This document shows, one piece after another, positions 32,157 through 41,183 of a DNA stretch of 49,782 nucleotides; the first letter of the stretch is position 1; each line of letters opens with the position of its first letter. The notes beneath the pieces were generated by a model. The model did not search any database and was not told the DNA's origin. It saw nothing but the letters and a program-made list of their open reading frames with translations. The position numbers and the translations under genes are program-made. Source of the DNA: an uncultured Collinsella sp. (GTDB lineage: Bacteria; Actinomycetota; Coriobacteriia; Coriobacteriales; Coriobacteriaceae); the NCBI GenBank assembly GCA_934630735.1, contig CAKTWK010000016.1, positions 1 to 49,782 of the forward strand, read 5' to 3'.

Positions 32157-34256
32157 CTAGATACAGAATCCAGGAATCACGCAGGTCCGCTTGTTGGGCT
32201 TGCTCGCAGGGGTGGCGTACGTAAAGACGTCGCCGTCGTGCCCCACGCGGTTCATGTAGAGCGTGCCTTCGCTCTCTGATGTGTCGGGACTCGCCGTTCG
32301 CTCCCACCAACAGGCGTCCTTGCCCTTCCACTGGCGAACCAACGTCTCGTTCGTGGAATACGGACTTACCTTGAGCTCGCGGAAGAGCTGGTACTCCATG
32401 CCCTCGCCGTTATAGATGTCGGCCAGGTAGTGAAAGTCCTCGGCAAACGAATCGGGCGGTTGCGTACCGCACAGCTCGACCATGGCGGGAAGCCAAAGGG
32501 TCGCGGGCAGCTCGCTCAGACACGATGCGCTTCTGGCGGCGCCAACGTTATTCGAGATCTTTTTGACAGATTTGATGAGTGCGCGCAGCTCGTTGGGCAG
32601 CAGCTTAAGGCCGTCGCCGTCAAGCCATTCCCGCAGCTCGCAATCTGCCCAGCCGGCGCTCAACGGTTGGGCCGCGGCGTCGCGTTCGGCAATGCCGGCA
32701 TCGAACATAAACGTCAGTCCGGCCTTACCCGTCCCGTCCAGAAGCTCGTCGTGGCGGATGCCCACAAGTTGTGCGCCGACCTCCAGCCCGTTGGTGAGCG
32801 TGACGCGCTTGGTACACGGATAGGGGATATGCCCGTTGTCATCGAGCAGATGATAGCGCTTGGCAATCTCGCGTGCCTCACTACGGGTCTCGGCGGCCTT
32901 AATCTTGAGCGAAATCTCCTGCAGCTGATCCCAGGTGTAGTCGTCAAGCGAACCGCGGATGCCGTCGAGGTAGTCGGGAATGCCGAAGCCGTGAGTAGCG
33001 GCGCCAATGGCTCCGAGTCCTGCGACGACTGCGACGACGCTACCGATAATAAACCGGCGGCGGGTCATGGTATCGCGGCGGGCCTGTTCCAAAAGCGCTC
33101 GGGCGCGGTCGCCAGCGACGTCGACCTTAAGGTGCGCGCCGGCATCGATGTTGATGGGCTGGTTGGAGAGACCCGGCGTGCTTACGGCCGATTCGCCCAG
33201 GTCGGGAGCGAATGCCAATAAGCCCTCGTAGAATTCGCGCTCGCTGGGGCGCGATGCCTGGTCGGTCACGAGGCAGGACATGATGAGGTCGGCAAACGCC
33301 TGGTCGTCACCCTTGTGGGCGACGAGCGGCTCGGGCTCGTTTTGCGTTTTGAGCAGGTAGTACGAGCTGACCTCATGCGCTTGATGCCTAGCCGCCCTAA
33401 AGGGGGTGTGACCGCTGTAGAGCTCGTAGAGAATGCTCGCGATGGCGTACACGTCGACGGCGGGCGAGCGACGCAGCTCGGCAATGTTGGGGATATCGCG
33501 AGTGAGCATCTCGGGCGCGGCGTATGCCGGCGTGGCATAGCGCCAAATGTCGGCGCGCTGCGTGAGCGTGTCGCTGCCCAGGGCCGGGACCGAGGAGCCC
33601 ATATCGACCAGACACGACTTAAACGCCAGAGCCTGTACCTGCTCGTCGATGCCAAGCTCGTTGGTGCGGAACATGATGTTCGCAGGTGACAGGTCGCGGT
33701 GTACAAGCGGCGTCTCGAGGTTTTGGGTCGACAGCAGCGTGCCCAGGACAGCGCAGCCTACCGATGCGGTGGCGGCACAAGTCACACCCTCGCCGTCGTG
33801 CGGCAACATACTGGTCACTTTGTCGAGCGACGTACCCTCGATCCACTCCATAAGGATGAGCGGTTCGCCCTGGCACGTGCCATAGCCGTAGACGTGGGGA
33901 AAACCACGCAAGTGTGACACACGGCAGAGGTTTCGGTATTCCTCAAAAAGCGCAGCGGTGTTTGCCAGATGCATGGCGGATTCGTCTGCCGTACGCGACG
34001 GGGTATTGGTTCCCAGCGCACGCATGAGCGTGTTGTCCGCGAGCACTTTGACGGCGAATCGCTCATTTGAGGTGTTATGCGCCTGTAGCACAAGGCCCGT
34101 GTTGCCATGCGAAGAGCGGTCGGCTGTGACCATGAGCGTCATAAAGCGGCGTTTGGCGAGCTCCTCGTCGGCGGGATTGACGGGGGCGGCGGTATCGAAC
34201 GATTCGAGCTGAAAGAGAACCGTCGTTGAATCGGGCTGCGGAGTGGTATTTGCCAT
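32157..34256 (-). CDS. Membrane Ser/Thr protein kinase with DUF6273-like extracytoplasmic domain
   Basis: A 699-residue protein. The kinase domain (about 25-310) has a degenerate Gly loop (SSHGNTGLVLQA), the ATP lysine in FAVKVL, catalytic VHRDLSPANIMF, VDMGSS in place of DFG, and AYAAPEM, so activity is plausible. A TRRRFIIGSVVAVVAG membrane segment near 397-415 has a twin-arginine look. The last ~230 residues resemble DUF6273 (ELREWLDGDG, then CWWERTASPD and a GFCI end), a domain of unknown function. The start at 34256 is preferred over one 17 codons upstream, which would lie in a poorly coding stretch. It is a paralogue of the kinase at 35458-38082 and follows an FHA gene on the same strand. 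Confidence 0.85.
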   Translation of the reverse strand: MANTTPQPDSTTVLFQLESFDTAAPVNPADEELAKRRFMTLMVTADRSSHGNTGLVLQAHNTSNERFAVKVLADNTLMRALGTNTPSRTADESAMHLANTAALFEEYRNLCRVSHLRGFPHVYGYGTCQGEPLILMEWIEGTSLDKVTSMLPHDGEGVTCAATASVGCAVLGTLLSTQNLETPLVHRDLSPANIMFRTNELGIDEQVQALAFKSCLVDMGSSVPALGSDTLTQRADIWRYATPAYAAPEMLTRDIPNIAELRRSPAVDVYAIASILYELYSGHTPFRAARHQAHEVSSYYLLKTQNEPEPLVAHKGDDQAFADLIMSCLVTDQASRPSEREFYEGLLAFAPDLGESAVSTPGLSNQPINIDAGAHLKVDVAGDRARALLEQARRDTMTRRRFIIGSVVAVVAGLGAIGAATHGFGIPDYLDGIRGSLDDYTWDQLQEISLKIKAAETRSEAREIAKRYHLLDDNGHIPYPCTKRVTLTNGLEVGAQLVGIRHDELLDGTGKAGLTFMFDAGIAERDAAAQPLSAGWADCELREWLDGDGLKLLPNELRALIKSVKKISNNVGAARSASCLSELPATLWLPAMVELCGTQPPDSFAEDFHYLADIYNGEGMEYQLFRELKVSPYSTNETLVRQWKGKDACWWERTASPDTSESEGTLYMNRVGHDGDVFTYATPASKPNKRTCVIPGFCI

Positions 34257-34315
34257 GGTGACCTTACCTTGCGGTGTCGCGGGCGCGAGCGCACCGCTTC
34301 TTACCAAATAGACGT

Positions 34316-34351
34316 TGTGCCCGGTACGCCACGTACGGCGCCGGGCACAAT
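34316..34351 (-). terminator. Hairpin between the FHA gene and the DUF6273 kinase gene
   Basis: TTGTGCCCGG (34316-34325) and CCGGGCACAA (34342-34351) form a perfect 10-bp stem directly after the FHA stop codon. There is no strong T-run, so it may stabilise or partly terminate the message. Confidence 0.6.
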
Positions 34352-34352
34352 G

Positions 34353-35315
34353 CTAAATTGCGAGCTTCATAACCAAAAAACGGGTCGTGGCACCCAAACA
34401 AATAGTGTCGCTGTGCCACAGGGGAACGGGCGGGTATTCGACGCCGGGTCTGCGTGTATGGCGCGGCGGCTCGACCACGTGCTGAGACATATCCGCGCCC
34501 GAGATGAGCACGGTGCCGTTGGTGGAACCCAGACCCTGCACGTACCAGTAACCGTCCTTGGCAAAAACGCGTGCATGTCGGCGCGAGACATCGCGGTCGA
34601 CATCGGTGATGGCACCGGTGCCTGTGGCGAGCGAGCCGATTATGGTGCCGCCCTCGCCCTCGTTGAGCGGGTATAGCGGAGGCTTGGCGGCGTTACCCAC
34701 AATGCGGATAAGGCCCAGGCGCTCGGCATGCTTGACCTCGTCCTCGACGGCGGCGGTAAAGCCTTCGCCTACGCTGAGCTCGGTGGTGGAGAAGTGCCCA
34801 CCCATCTTGTCGGCGATAAGCGTCTCGGTCACCTGCACGGCGGCTTGCGGGTCGCACAGGCAACCACAAGCCACAAACAACGTGACTAGCGGTAGTGCAC
34901 AATCGGCGGCCGTGGTGCCGGGCGCGGCGATGCGATCGCAGGCGTTGCGGTAGATGCGGTCGTCGAGTCCATAGGCGCTCAGCGACTCGCGCATGGCGTC
35001 GGCAGCCTCGCCGCTGTAATGCTCTGCCACCATGGCGCGAGCCATCTCGCTGCCACCGAGGTTGGAGATCAGGCGAGCGGTGATGTTTTGGGCCGTCTGG
35101 GTAATATCGGCAAACAGTTCGGGGCGCGGACGCTCGACGGGGGCGTGAACAACCTCGCGCGATAGGAACGTTCGCTCGTCCACACGGTCGCGTGGTGCTT
35201 TGCCACCGGCCATAGGGGTGGAGCGCAGCAGCATCCAAGCGGTATCACGATTGGTGATTCCGCCGAACTTGCGCAGATCGTCGAACATGACGGAGCGCGG
35301 TGTCTCTCGATCCAT
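34353..35315 (-). CDS. FHA-domain protein
   Basis: A 320-residue protein. The N-terminal ~200 residues are helical and unrecognised, with a Cys-rich VACGCLCDP stretch. The C-terminal ~105 residues form a forkhead-associated domain that binds phosphothreonine. It shows VSRRHARVF and GLGSTNGTVL, both canonical for phosphate and peptide binding. The usual GR at the start is GS here (IIGSLATG), which may weaken binding. No membrane segment is present, so it is cytoplasmic. The start at 35315 follows AAGGAGGGG. A 32-codon upstream extension lacks coding character. It lies between two membrane kinases on the same strand, the likely writers of its ligand. Confidence 0.85.
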   Translation of the reverse strand: MDRETPRSVMFDDLRKFGGITNRDTAWMLLRSTPMAGGKAPRDRVDERTFLSREVVHAPVERPRPELFADITQTAQNITARLISNLGGSEMARAMVAEHYSGEAADAMRESLSAYGLDDRIYRNACDRIAAPGTTAADCALPLVTLFVACGCLCDPQAAVQVTETLIADKMGGHFSTTELSVGEGFTAAVEDEVKHAERLGLIRIVGNAAKPPLYPLNEGEGGTIIGSLATGTGAITDVDRDVSRRHARVFAKDGYWYVQGLGSTNGTVLISGADMSQHVVEPPRHTRRPGVEYPPVPLWHSDTICLGATTRFLVMKLAI

Positions 35316-35457
35316 TGGTCCCCTCCTTGCGGTTGAAGCACGCAGACCGAACTTGCATGCAGTTTGACAGTTCAATCTACTATATCCGATTGGGCGGACT
35401 AAAACATGCACGTCAACGCCGTCTTTACATTGCTATAAACGGGCTGGGGCGCTGGCG

Positions 35458-38082
35458 CTAGATAATCGCATCGAATTTGGGCATAACGCGCCAGTCGCCG
35501 GCGTCGTCGAGCACGCCCCATTTGCCGCTTTCGTTGTCCTGTACAGGCAAAAAGACGTCGGACGAGGTATAGAAGATGTCGCCCATGGCACGGAACTTGG
35601 GCTCGACTTGCCAAGCGCCGCTCACCGTCGAACAGCCCCAAAGGCCGGTCGCCTGGTCCTTGACGGGTGCCCAGCCGTTGGCGAACTCGCGCGCCTCGGC
35701 AAAGGTGGCAGAGAATGCGCGCGTGCCGTCGGGCAGGATATAGCCCCACGAGCCGTCATCGAACTGTACGGCGGCGCGATTGCTGGCAAAGCGGCGTGCG
35801 GATTTAAACTGCGGCTCGATCTTCCACTGGCCGTAGCCGTTGATGTAGCCCCAGGTGGTGCCGTCCTGCGTCGCTGGCCCCAGGCCGTTTGCCGAATCCC
35901 AGCCGCCCAGGCCCCTAAAGGTCGGCGGCACGTCGTTGCGCTTGCCGGTCTTGATGTAGATGTAGCCCCAGCTGTCCTCTTCGTTGCTGGAGCGGTAGGG
36001 GACAAAGTTGCCCAGCACCATATCGCCCATGGCGTAGTACTTGGCCTCGACGATCCACTTGCCCTGACGGTTAAGCACGCCCCAAAAACTGGTCTGCGCA
36101 TCTTGAGCGACAGCACCGTAGTCGTTGAAGGGCCGGGTGTCTGAGAACTGCGGCTCGATGGCCCAATTGCCGTCCTGGTCGATATAGCCCCACATGCCGG
36201 TGGCGGAATCGAGCGCGGCGGCGAGGCCGGCGCCGTAGAGTCGCATGTCGCTGTAGGTTGGCTTGACCTTCCAGGCGCCGGTGTCGTTGATCAGGCCCCA
36301 CTTGCCTTCGCTTTGGGTGGCATAGCGCATCTCCACGCTGATGGTGTTGGACGACGTTGCGGAGGTGTCGGAGCTGTCCGAAGCGTCGGAGTCGCTGTCT
36401 TTTTTGCTTTTGGACGAGCTGTCGTCGCTTTTGGCACCTGCCGCAACCGCGGTGTCGCTGCCATTGTGTAGGTTACGCGACAGCAGGTAGGCGCCGCCAC
36501 CGACAAGTGCCGTAAAGGCGAGGCCCCCCGCTGCGAGAAAAGCGCGGCGCGAGACGGACGTTGCCGCCGCGGCCGTCGTGGTGGCTGCGGACGCTGCCGA
36601 GGAAAGGCCGGCAGGGGCCACGGAACCGGCGGAGCCAGCGGATGCAGAAGGGCCTGCCGCTGCGCCGCCAAAGATCGCGTTTTGTGCGACGGGTGCGGCG
36701 GTGCCTGCCGCGGGCGTCGCGGGTGCGTGCATGCTCGGCGTTGCGGACGTTACCGGGGCGGCGGGCATGGACGCCGCAGTCGACACGGCGGCATCGGCGC
36801 CATAGGCAGCCCGGGGCGCCTCGAGCACGACCGGTACGGGCAGGTAGGATGCATGGTCCCGATGTCCGTGGTCCAACGGGGCATCTTCGGCAGCGGCATC
36901 AGGCGCGGCTGCAAATGGGTCAACCGGAGCAGCGGCGTCATCGTCCAGCGGGAACATGACGGGCTGCGCGGTGTCGAACGTGGCTGGCACGGGCTCGTCG
37001 ACGCTTGCCCCCGGGCCGATATAGGTCGTCTGGGCGTCCATGACCCTGCTGCCCCAGATTGGCTCGGGCGTGGGCCAGTCGCCCAGTTCGCTCGATTGCC
37101 AGCGGCGCAGCAGGTCGAGCATCTGCTCGACGGAGGGACGCCGCTCCTGATCGACGGCGAGTCCCGCCACGATAATGCTGATGAGCGCCTCGTCGGCGGC
37201 CGTGCGGGCCTGCGGTATCTCAAAGGCCGTTTCGGTTTTGACACGGTAGGGAGATGCGGTGCCCAGCGCCTGCAGGTTAAACGGAGTGTGTCCGCAATAC
37301 AGCTCGTAGAGCACGCTCGAGAGCGCGTAGATGTCGACTGTGGGACTCAAACGCCTGGTCTCGATACCCGCGATGTCGTGGGTGAGCATCTCGGGCGGCG
37401 CGTACTCGGGCGTGCCGCCGCGCCAGACGTCGGCACGCACGGTAAAGGTGGGGTCGATGGGATTGAGCGCCGTCGAACTGCCAAAGTCGATGAGGCGGAT
37501 GTCGAAGTCGAGCGTCGCGATTTGGTCTTGGAGCGAACGCTCGCTCGTGGCGACCATGATGTTGCGCGGCGAGATGTCGCGGTGGGCAACGCCCGTGTCC
37601 AGGTGCCGTACGTTATTGAGAATGGAGAGCACGGCCACGCCGATGGCCGCTACCGCGTCGCCGCGCACGCCGCCGTCCTCGTGGGGGAGCTGCGGGGTGA
37701 TGTGCTTGAGCGTGGAGCCTTCGACCCATTCCATGACGATGAGCGGCTCACCGGCGCTGGTGCCGTAGCCGTATACGCGCGGAAAGCCCTTGAGGTGCGA
37801 GACCGTGAGCTGATTGCGGTATTCCTCGAACAGCACGGCGCGCATGCCTGCGGCGATGCGCTCGTCCGTGGTGTCGCTCACATGCAGGCGTTTGATGGCA
37901 AAGATCTCGCCGGCGGTGTTGGTGGCACGCTGGACTACGCCCGTGCCGCCCTGGCCGGCCTCGCTTTGGACGAGGAACATCGAGAAGCGACGGCGCGATT
38001 CGTCGCGCTTGGCGGGATCAAAGGCAACCGCGGGCTCAAACGTGTCGAGCACGATGAGCTCCTGCTGTCCTTGATTGTCCAT
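35458..38082 (-). CDS. Membrane Ser/Thr protein kinase with extracytoplasmic WG repeats
   Basis: An 874-residue protein. The kinase domain (about 25-325) is canonical: GQGGTGVVQRA Gly loop, FAIKRL lysine, VAHRDISPRNIMV, LIDFGSS and EYAPPEML. An Ala/Pro-rich linker follows. Next is SRRAFLAAGGLAFTAL near 508-525, a hydrophobic segment that matches a twin-arginine signal. A Ser/Asp/Lys-rich stalk then leads to about eight WG repeats from about 590 to the end (GKWGLIND, MWGYIDQDGNW, SFWGVLNRQGKW and similar). WG repeats are presumed ligand-binding. The start at 38082 has AGGAGAG. It is first in the leftward arm of the island, diverging from the zinc-ribbon genes. Confidence 0.9.
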   Translation of the reverse strand: MDNQGQQELIVLDTFEPAVAFDPAKRDESRRRFSMFLVQSEAGQGGTGVVQRATNTAGEIFAIKRLHVSDTTDERIAAGMRAVLFEEYRNQLTVSHLKGFPRVYGYGTSAGEPLIVMEWVEGSTLKHITPQLPHEDGGVRGDAVAAIGVAVLSILNNVRHLDTGVAHRDISPRNIMVATSERSLQDQIATLDFDIRLIDFGSSTALNPIDPTFTVRADVWRGGTPEYAPPEMLTHDIAGIETRRLSPTVDIYALSSVLYELYCGHTPFNLQALGTASPYRVKTETAFEIPQARTAADEALISIIVAGLAVDQERRPSVEQMLDLLRRWQSSELGDWPTPEPIWGSRVMDAQTTYIGPGASVDEPVPATFDTAQPVMFPLDDDAAAPVDPFAAAPDAAAEDAPLDHGHRDHASYLPVPVVLEAPRAAYGADAAVSTAASMPAAPVTSATPSMHAPATPAAGTAAPVAQNAIFGGAAAGPSASAGSAGSVAPAGLSSAASAATTTAAAATSVSRRAFLAAGGLAFTALVGGGAYLLSRNLHNGSDTAVAAGAKSDDSSSKSKKDSDSDASDSSDTSATSSNTISVEMRYATQSEGKWGLINDTGAWKVKPTYSDMRLYGAGLAAALDSATGMWGYIDQDGNWAIEPQFSDTRPFNDYGAVAQDAQTSFWGVLNRQGKWIVEAKYYAMGDMVLGNFVPYRSSNEEDSWGYIYIKTGKRNDVPPTFRGLGGWDSANGLGPATQDGTTWGYINGYGQWKIEPQFKSARRFASNRAAVQFDDGSWGYILPDGTRAFSATFAEAREFANGWAPVKDQATGLWGCSTVSGAWQVEPKFRAMGDIFYTSSDVFLPVQDNESGKWGVLDDAGDWRVMPKFDAII

Positions 38083-38308
38083 CTTCGCTCTCCTGAGTGT
38101 CGGTCGTGATGAGGCGCGGGCGGCGACGGCGTAATTGTCGCCCGCTTTCGCGCGCAATGTCCAATAATATGGCTAGTTTCTCTCATTCGCGGTTGCGGCG
38201 CTGTTGAAAAACACCGTTTTGCGTGCAGATGTGCTGCCGCTGTGCGATGATGGGCGCATTTGAGAGGGGGCCACCGCGCCCTTATACCTAGACGAGAAAG
38301 GACCCACC
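38083..38308. promoter_or_regulatory. Divergent intergenic region of the phosphosignalling island
   Basis: These 226 bases separate the leftward kinase from the rightward zinc-ribbon gene, so promoters for both arms must lie here unless expression comes from outside. AT-rich stretches near 38160-38170 and 38204-38220 are candidates, but I cannot assign firm -35/-10 boxes. Confidence 0.5.
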
Positions 38309-38842
38309 ATGGGTTTTCTTGATGAGATGCAGGCATCGCTCGATCGTACGGCTTCGGATGCCAACCGTGCCCTGCAGGTTAACAGAATCAAGAGCCAGAT
38401 GAATGACGCCCTTAAGCGCCGCCAGCAGCTTGCCGGCCAGCTGGGTGCCAGCCTGTACGAGGCGACCAAGGACAACACCGAGCTGCGTCAGGGCCGCGAG
38501 GAGCTTTTTGACGGCATCGCCGCAATCGACAACGAGCGTGCTCAGCTCCAGGCCCAGATCGACGAGCTCGAGCGCCAAGCGCAGGCGGTGGCCTATGCTT
38601 CCGCATTCATCGATTGTCCGTTTTGCCACAACCGCCTGCAGCAGTCCGTCATGTTTTGCTCGGGTTGCGGTAAATCGATGGCCGAGATCCAGGCCGAGCT
38701 GGCACGCCAGACTCAGGCGGTCCCCACGCCGGTCGAGGCTCAGGTTGCTCCTGCCGATGGTGCGGCCGTATGCCCCGCGTGCGGCGCTCCCATCCAGGCG
38801 GGTCACGCCTTCTGCATGAATTGTGGTCACAAGTTGGCGTAA
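38309..38842 (+). CDS. Coiled-coil protein with two zinc ribbons
   Basis: A 177-residue soluble protein. The first ~100 residues form a long helix or coiled coil (NRIKSQMNDALKRRQQLAGQ onward, then AQLQAQIDELERQ). Two zinc ribbons follow: CPFC with CSGCG near 105-125, and CPACG with CMNCG near 155-175. The ATG follows AGAAAGG. Zinc-ribbon proteins of this type often accompany kinase/FHA loci in Gram-positive genomes, probably as adaptors. The specific role is unknown. It opens the rightward arm. The next gene, 155 bases on, also begins with a zinc ribbon. Confidence 0.85.
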   Translation: MGFLDEMQASLDRTASDANRALQVNRIKSQMNDALKRRQQLAGQLGASLYEATKDNTELRQGREELFDGIAAIDNERAQLQAQIDELERQAQAVAYASAFIDCPFCHNRLQQSVMFCSGCGKSMAEIQAELARQTQAVPTPVEAQVAPADGAAVCPACGAPIQAGHAFCMNCGHKLA

Positions 38843-38900
38843 TCGGCAGTGTCTGACCGCGGCTTAGACAGTCGGGGACGATACCTCAAAAACTTTTTCA

Positions 38901-38912
38901 TGTTGCGCAACA
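38901..38912. promoter_or_regulatory. 12-bp palindrome TGTTGCGCAACA, site 1
   Basis: A perfect 12-bp palindrome 85 bases before the zinc-ribbon membrane gene. The same sequence occurs before the next two promoterless gaps in the island (39989 and 41184). Probable binding site of a shared regulator. Confidence 0.7.
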
Positions 38913-38938
38913 AGTTTGCGCACTGAGCGGTGAATATG

Positions 38939-38967
38939 GTCGTGCGGGCCCCAAAGGTCCGCACGAC
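38939..38967 (+). terminator. Hairpin in the leader of the zinc-ribbon membrane gene
   Basis: GTCGTGCGG (38939-38947) and CCGCACGAC (38959-38967) form a perfect 9-bp stem followed by TTGTTGTTTG. It may end the preceding transcript or act as an attenuator, as it lies 30 bases before the next start. Confidence 0.65.
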
Positions 38968-38997
38968 TTGTTGTTTGACCCCAAGGAGGTACCCGAT

Positions 38998-39861
38998 ATG
39001 TTCTGTCCCGGTTGTGGCGCCAAGATCGACGACGGCGCTCGTTTCTGCCCTGTTTGCGGCCAACAGATCCAGGCGGCGACCGTTGCCCCGGCTCAGCCCG
39101 CCCCTGCGGCTCAGCCCGTATCTGCCGCCCAGCCCCAGCCCGGCCCCGCCTTTGCCGCGGCGCCTGCCATGCATGCGGCGGCTCCCGCCTCTGCCGTGCA
39201 TCCGGCCCTGTCCATCGCCCGCATCATCCCTTGCGCTCTTGCGGTGATCGCGATCGTTCTCTCCTTTATGCCGTGGTTTAACATCTCGCCCACGGTGGTT
39301 CAGGCATCGAGCTATGCGAGCCAGGGTGCCAATTTCCTAAGCCAACTTGCCGGCCAGGACACCGACTATTCGTCGAGCCTGGGCTTTGACGAGAGCTACA
39401 ACGTCTGGAGCCTTGGCAAGGCCGGCGAGGTTGCCGTTGCCTACCAGAGCATGTACGACTCGGCGTCCGACCTCGCCAGCTCGCTGAGCAGCTCCTACTA
39501 CGATGACTACTCCGACTCGGGCCACGGTCATGCCGTGAGCATCACTAATCCTAATTACGGCAAGGTTTCCTCTGGCGGCGTCTCCTTTATCTCGATGGCC
39601 GTTACCGCCTTTTGGGCCCTTGGCATGCTCGCCACGATCGCCGGTATCGTGCTCTACCTCACCCAGGGCCTCAAGGTCGTGCTTCCCGCTGGCTGTGGTC
39701 TCATGGTGCTCTCGGTGCTGGCCTTTGAGCTGCTGTACGCCAACATGATGAGTGCTATTGGCTCTGCGGCGACCACCCCCATCTTTACGGCGCTGTTTGC
39801 CATTGTCGCCGCCGTGCTCACCTTTGTGCTGCGCGAGCAGACTGCTCCGTCGGCTCACTAG
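38998..39861 (+). CDS. Zinc-ribbon membrane protein
   Basis: A 287-residue protein. An N-terminal zinc ribbon (MFCPGCGAKID, then FCPVCGQQ, Cys at 3, 6, 20, 23) precedes an Ala/Pro-rich linker to about residue 70. A first membrane segment (IIPCALAVIAIVLSFMPW) is followed by an extracytoplasmic Ser/Tyr/Asp-rich loop of about 110 residues. Three more segments complete the C-terminal half. Such proteins are often called zinc-ribbon domain-containing and have no known activity. The ATG has AAGGAGG. A TTG 10 codons upstream is unlikely. It probably acts at the membrane beside the kinases encoded around it. Confidence 0.85.
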   Translation: MFCPGCGAKIDDGARFCPVCGQQIQAATVAPAQPAPAAQPVSAAQPQPGPAFAAAPAMHAAAPASAVHPALSIARIIPCALAVIAIVLSFMPWFNISPTVVQASSYASQGANFLSQLAGQDTDYSSSLGFDESYNVWSLGKAGEVAVAYQSMYDSASDLASSLSSSYYDDYSDSGHGHAVSITNPNYGKVSSGGVSFISMAVTAFWALGMLATIAGIVLYLTQGLKVVLPAGCGLMVLSVLAFELLYANMMSAIGSAATTPIFTALFAIVAAVLTFVLREQTAPSAH

Positions 39862-39898
39862 AAAACTGGCGCTCAATACGACCGATTCGTGACCCATA

Positions 39899-39929
39899 GC
39901 GGCCGAGGACAACATCCCCGGCCGCTTTT
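39899..39929 (+). terminator. Intrinsic terminator after the zinc-ribbon membrane gene
   Basis: GCGGCCG (39899-39905) and CGGCCGC (39919-39925) form the stem, followed by TTTTC and more T residues. Confidence 0.85.
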
Positions 39930-39988
39930 CTTTTTCGTCTTTACCCTCGCTCAGCAGGCAAAACAAAAAAATTTGCGACGTGAGGCAA

Positions 39989-40000
39989 TGTTGCGCAACA
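39989..40000. promoter_or_regulatory. 12-bp palindrome TGTTGCGCAACA, site 2
   Basis: A second exact copy, 58 bases before the degenerate kinase start and just downstream of a terminator, so it lies in what must be that gene's promoter region. It is flanked by an ACTTTTT run also found, inverted, beside site 1. Confidence 0.75.
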
Positions 40001-40058
40001 ACTTTTTGGTTTTTGCCCTCATGGTATTGGTAGCAAAGAAAGGCAGGTGCTTACCAAG

Positions 40059-41135
40059 ATGGATCAGACGACCGATAAGAAGAACGTCGCGGCGGCCCCG
40101 ATCGACGCCAAGGTCGACATGGTTGCCAAGCTCGCCGGCGTCGACGGGCTCAAGCTCGTCTCGAGCGCGGCGGGCGGCACGCAGGTCTTTGTCGGTTCCT
40201 GCACGGCTGACGGGCTGCGTGGCACCTCGTGCTCGCTCAAGCTCATCCGCGGCGACATCGATCACCTGCGTCGCCAGGGCGACTTCTTCTGTCGTGTCTC
40301 GGACACGCAGGCCGATGCCGGTGGTACCCTCACGCCCTCCTCGCATGGCTTGGCGCGCGTGCTCTTCCACGAGCTCGTTGCCCTGCCCGGGGATGATGCC
40401 GTGTTGGCCGTGGTGACCGTCATGGTTCCGGGCGTGTCGTTTGCCGACGTGGTGCGCACCTGCGCCACGGGCGTGCGCACCCTCTCGTTTGCGCAGTCGC
40501 TTTTGCTCGTGTCCTCGTGCTTTAAGGCACTTGCCCAGGCACAGGCCGCCTTTGGTGGGACGTTTGTCCATCAGGACCTTAAGCCCTCCAACATCGTGTT
40601 CGAGAGCGACCCCTTTGATCTGGCGCCCGACCTTTTGGGGGATATCCCCCGGGCCGCCCTCATCGATCTGGACTTTTCGTTTTTGGCCGAGGAGGGGGCG
40701 TATCGCGCCCGCCCGCATGGAACGCCGGGCTATCTGGCGCCCGAGCTGCTGCTGGGGGAGGCCGATGAGGCACGCTACGCCCTGCCCGCGTCCGATGTGT
40801 TCTCGCTGGGCGTCCTTGCCCACGAGGCGCTCTGCGGCAGCCTGCCGTACCTGCCGGGTGCACCCGACGTCGGTGGCTCCGGCAGCGCGTGGCGGGATTT
40901 CCTCGGGGCTTGCCGAGACACGGGCGCCGAAGCCATTGCGGTGGACGAGGGCCTGCCGGCGGATGTGCGCGCCGCCATCGTGGCGTGCCTGGCCAGCGAC
41001 CCCGATGCTCGTCCAAAGGCGGCTCAGATGGCCCGCGTGTTTGACGACCTAGCTCGCCGCCACGTGCAGCTTAAGGGCGACTTTATTGGCGATCGGCACG
41101 TGATGGATGTGGTGACGCCCGTCACGCTGCTGTAA
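40059..41135 (+). CDS. Degenerate Ser/Thr kinase-like protein, cytoplasmic
   Basis: A 358-residue protein with a protein-kinase fold and no membrane segment. It has a weak Gly-loop region (SAAGGTQVFVGSC) and a possible lysine in CSLKLI. The catalytic loop reads VHQDLKPSNIVF, with HQD for HRD. The metal site reads IDLDFSF, with DLD for DFG. GTPGYLAPELL is intact. The catalytic Asp, Asn and metal Asp are retained, so activity is possible, but the activation-loop contact of the HRD arginine is lost. It could be a constitutive kinase or a pseudokinase scaffold. The start is ATG 40059 or GTG 40047, and ribosome-site spacing does not decide. An FHA gene follows. Confidence 0.8.
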   Translation: MDQTTDKKNVAAAPIDAKVDMVAKLAGVDGLKLVSSAAGGTQVFVGSCTADGLRGTSCSLKLIRGDIDHLRRQGDFFCRVSDTQADAGGTLTPSSHGLARVLFHELVALPGDDAVLAVVTVMVPGVSFADVVRTCATGVRTLSFAQSLLLVSSCFKALAQAQAAFGGTFVHQDLKPSNIVFESDPFDLAPDLLGDIPRAALIDLDFSFLAEEGAYRARPHGTPGYLAPELLLGEADEARYALPASDVFSLGVLAHEALCGSLPYLPGAPDVGGSGSAWRDFLGACRDTGAEAIAVDEGLPADVRAAIVACLASDPDARPKAAQMARVFDDLARRHVQLKGDFIGDRHVMDVVTPVTLL

Positions 41136-41183
41136 TGCCGCCCGCACCGGCGGCGATGTTGAGTTACTGGACTGTTCCCGAGG

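Noticed and set aside
38969..38997. TTG start extending the zinc-ribbon membrane protein by ten residues
   Set aside because: The ribosome site AAGGAGG is inside that extension and correctly spaced for the ATG at 38998.
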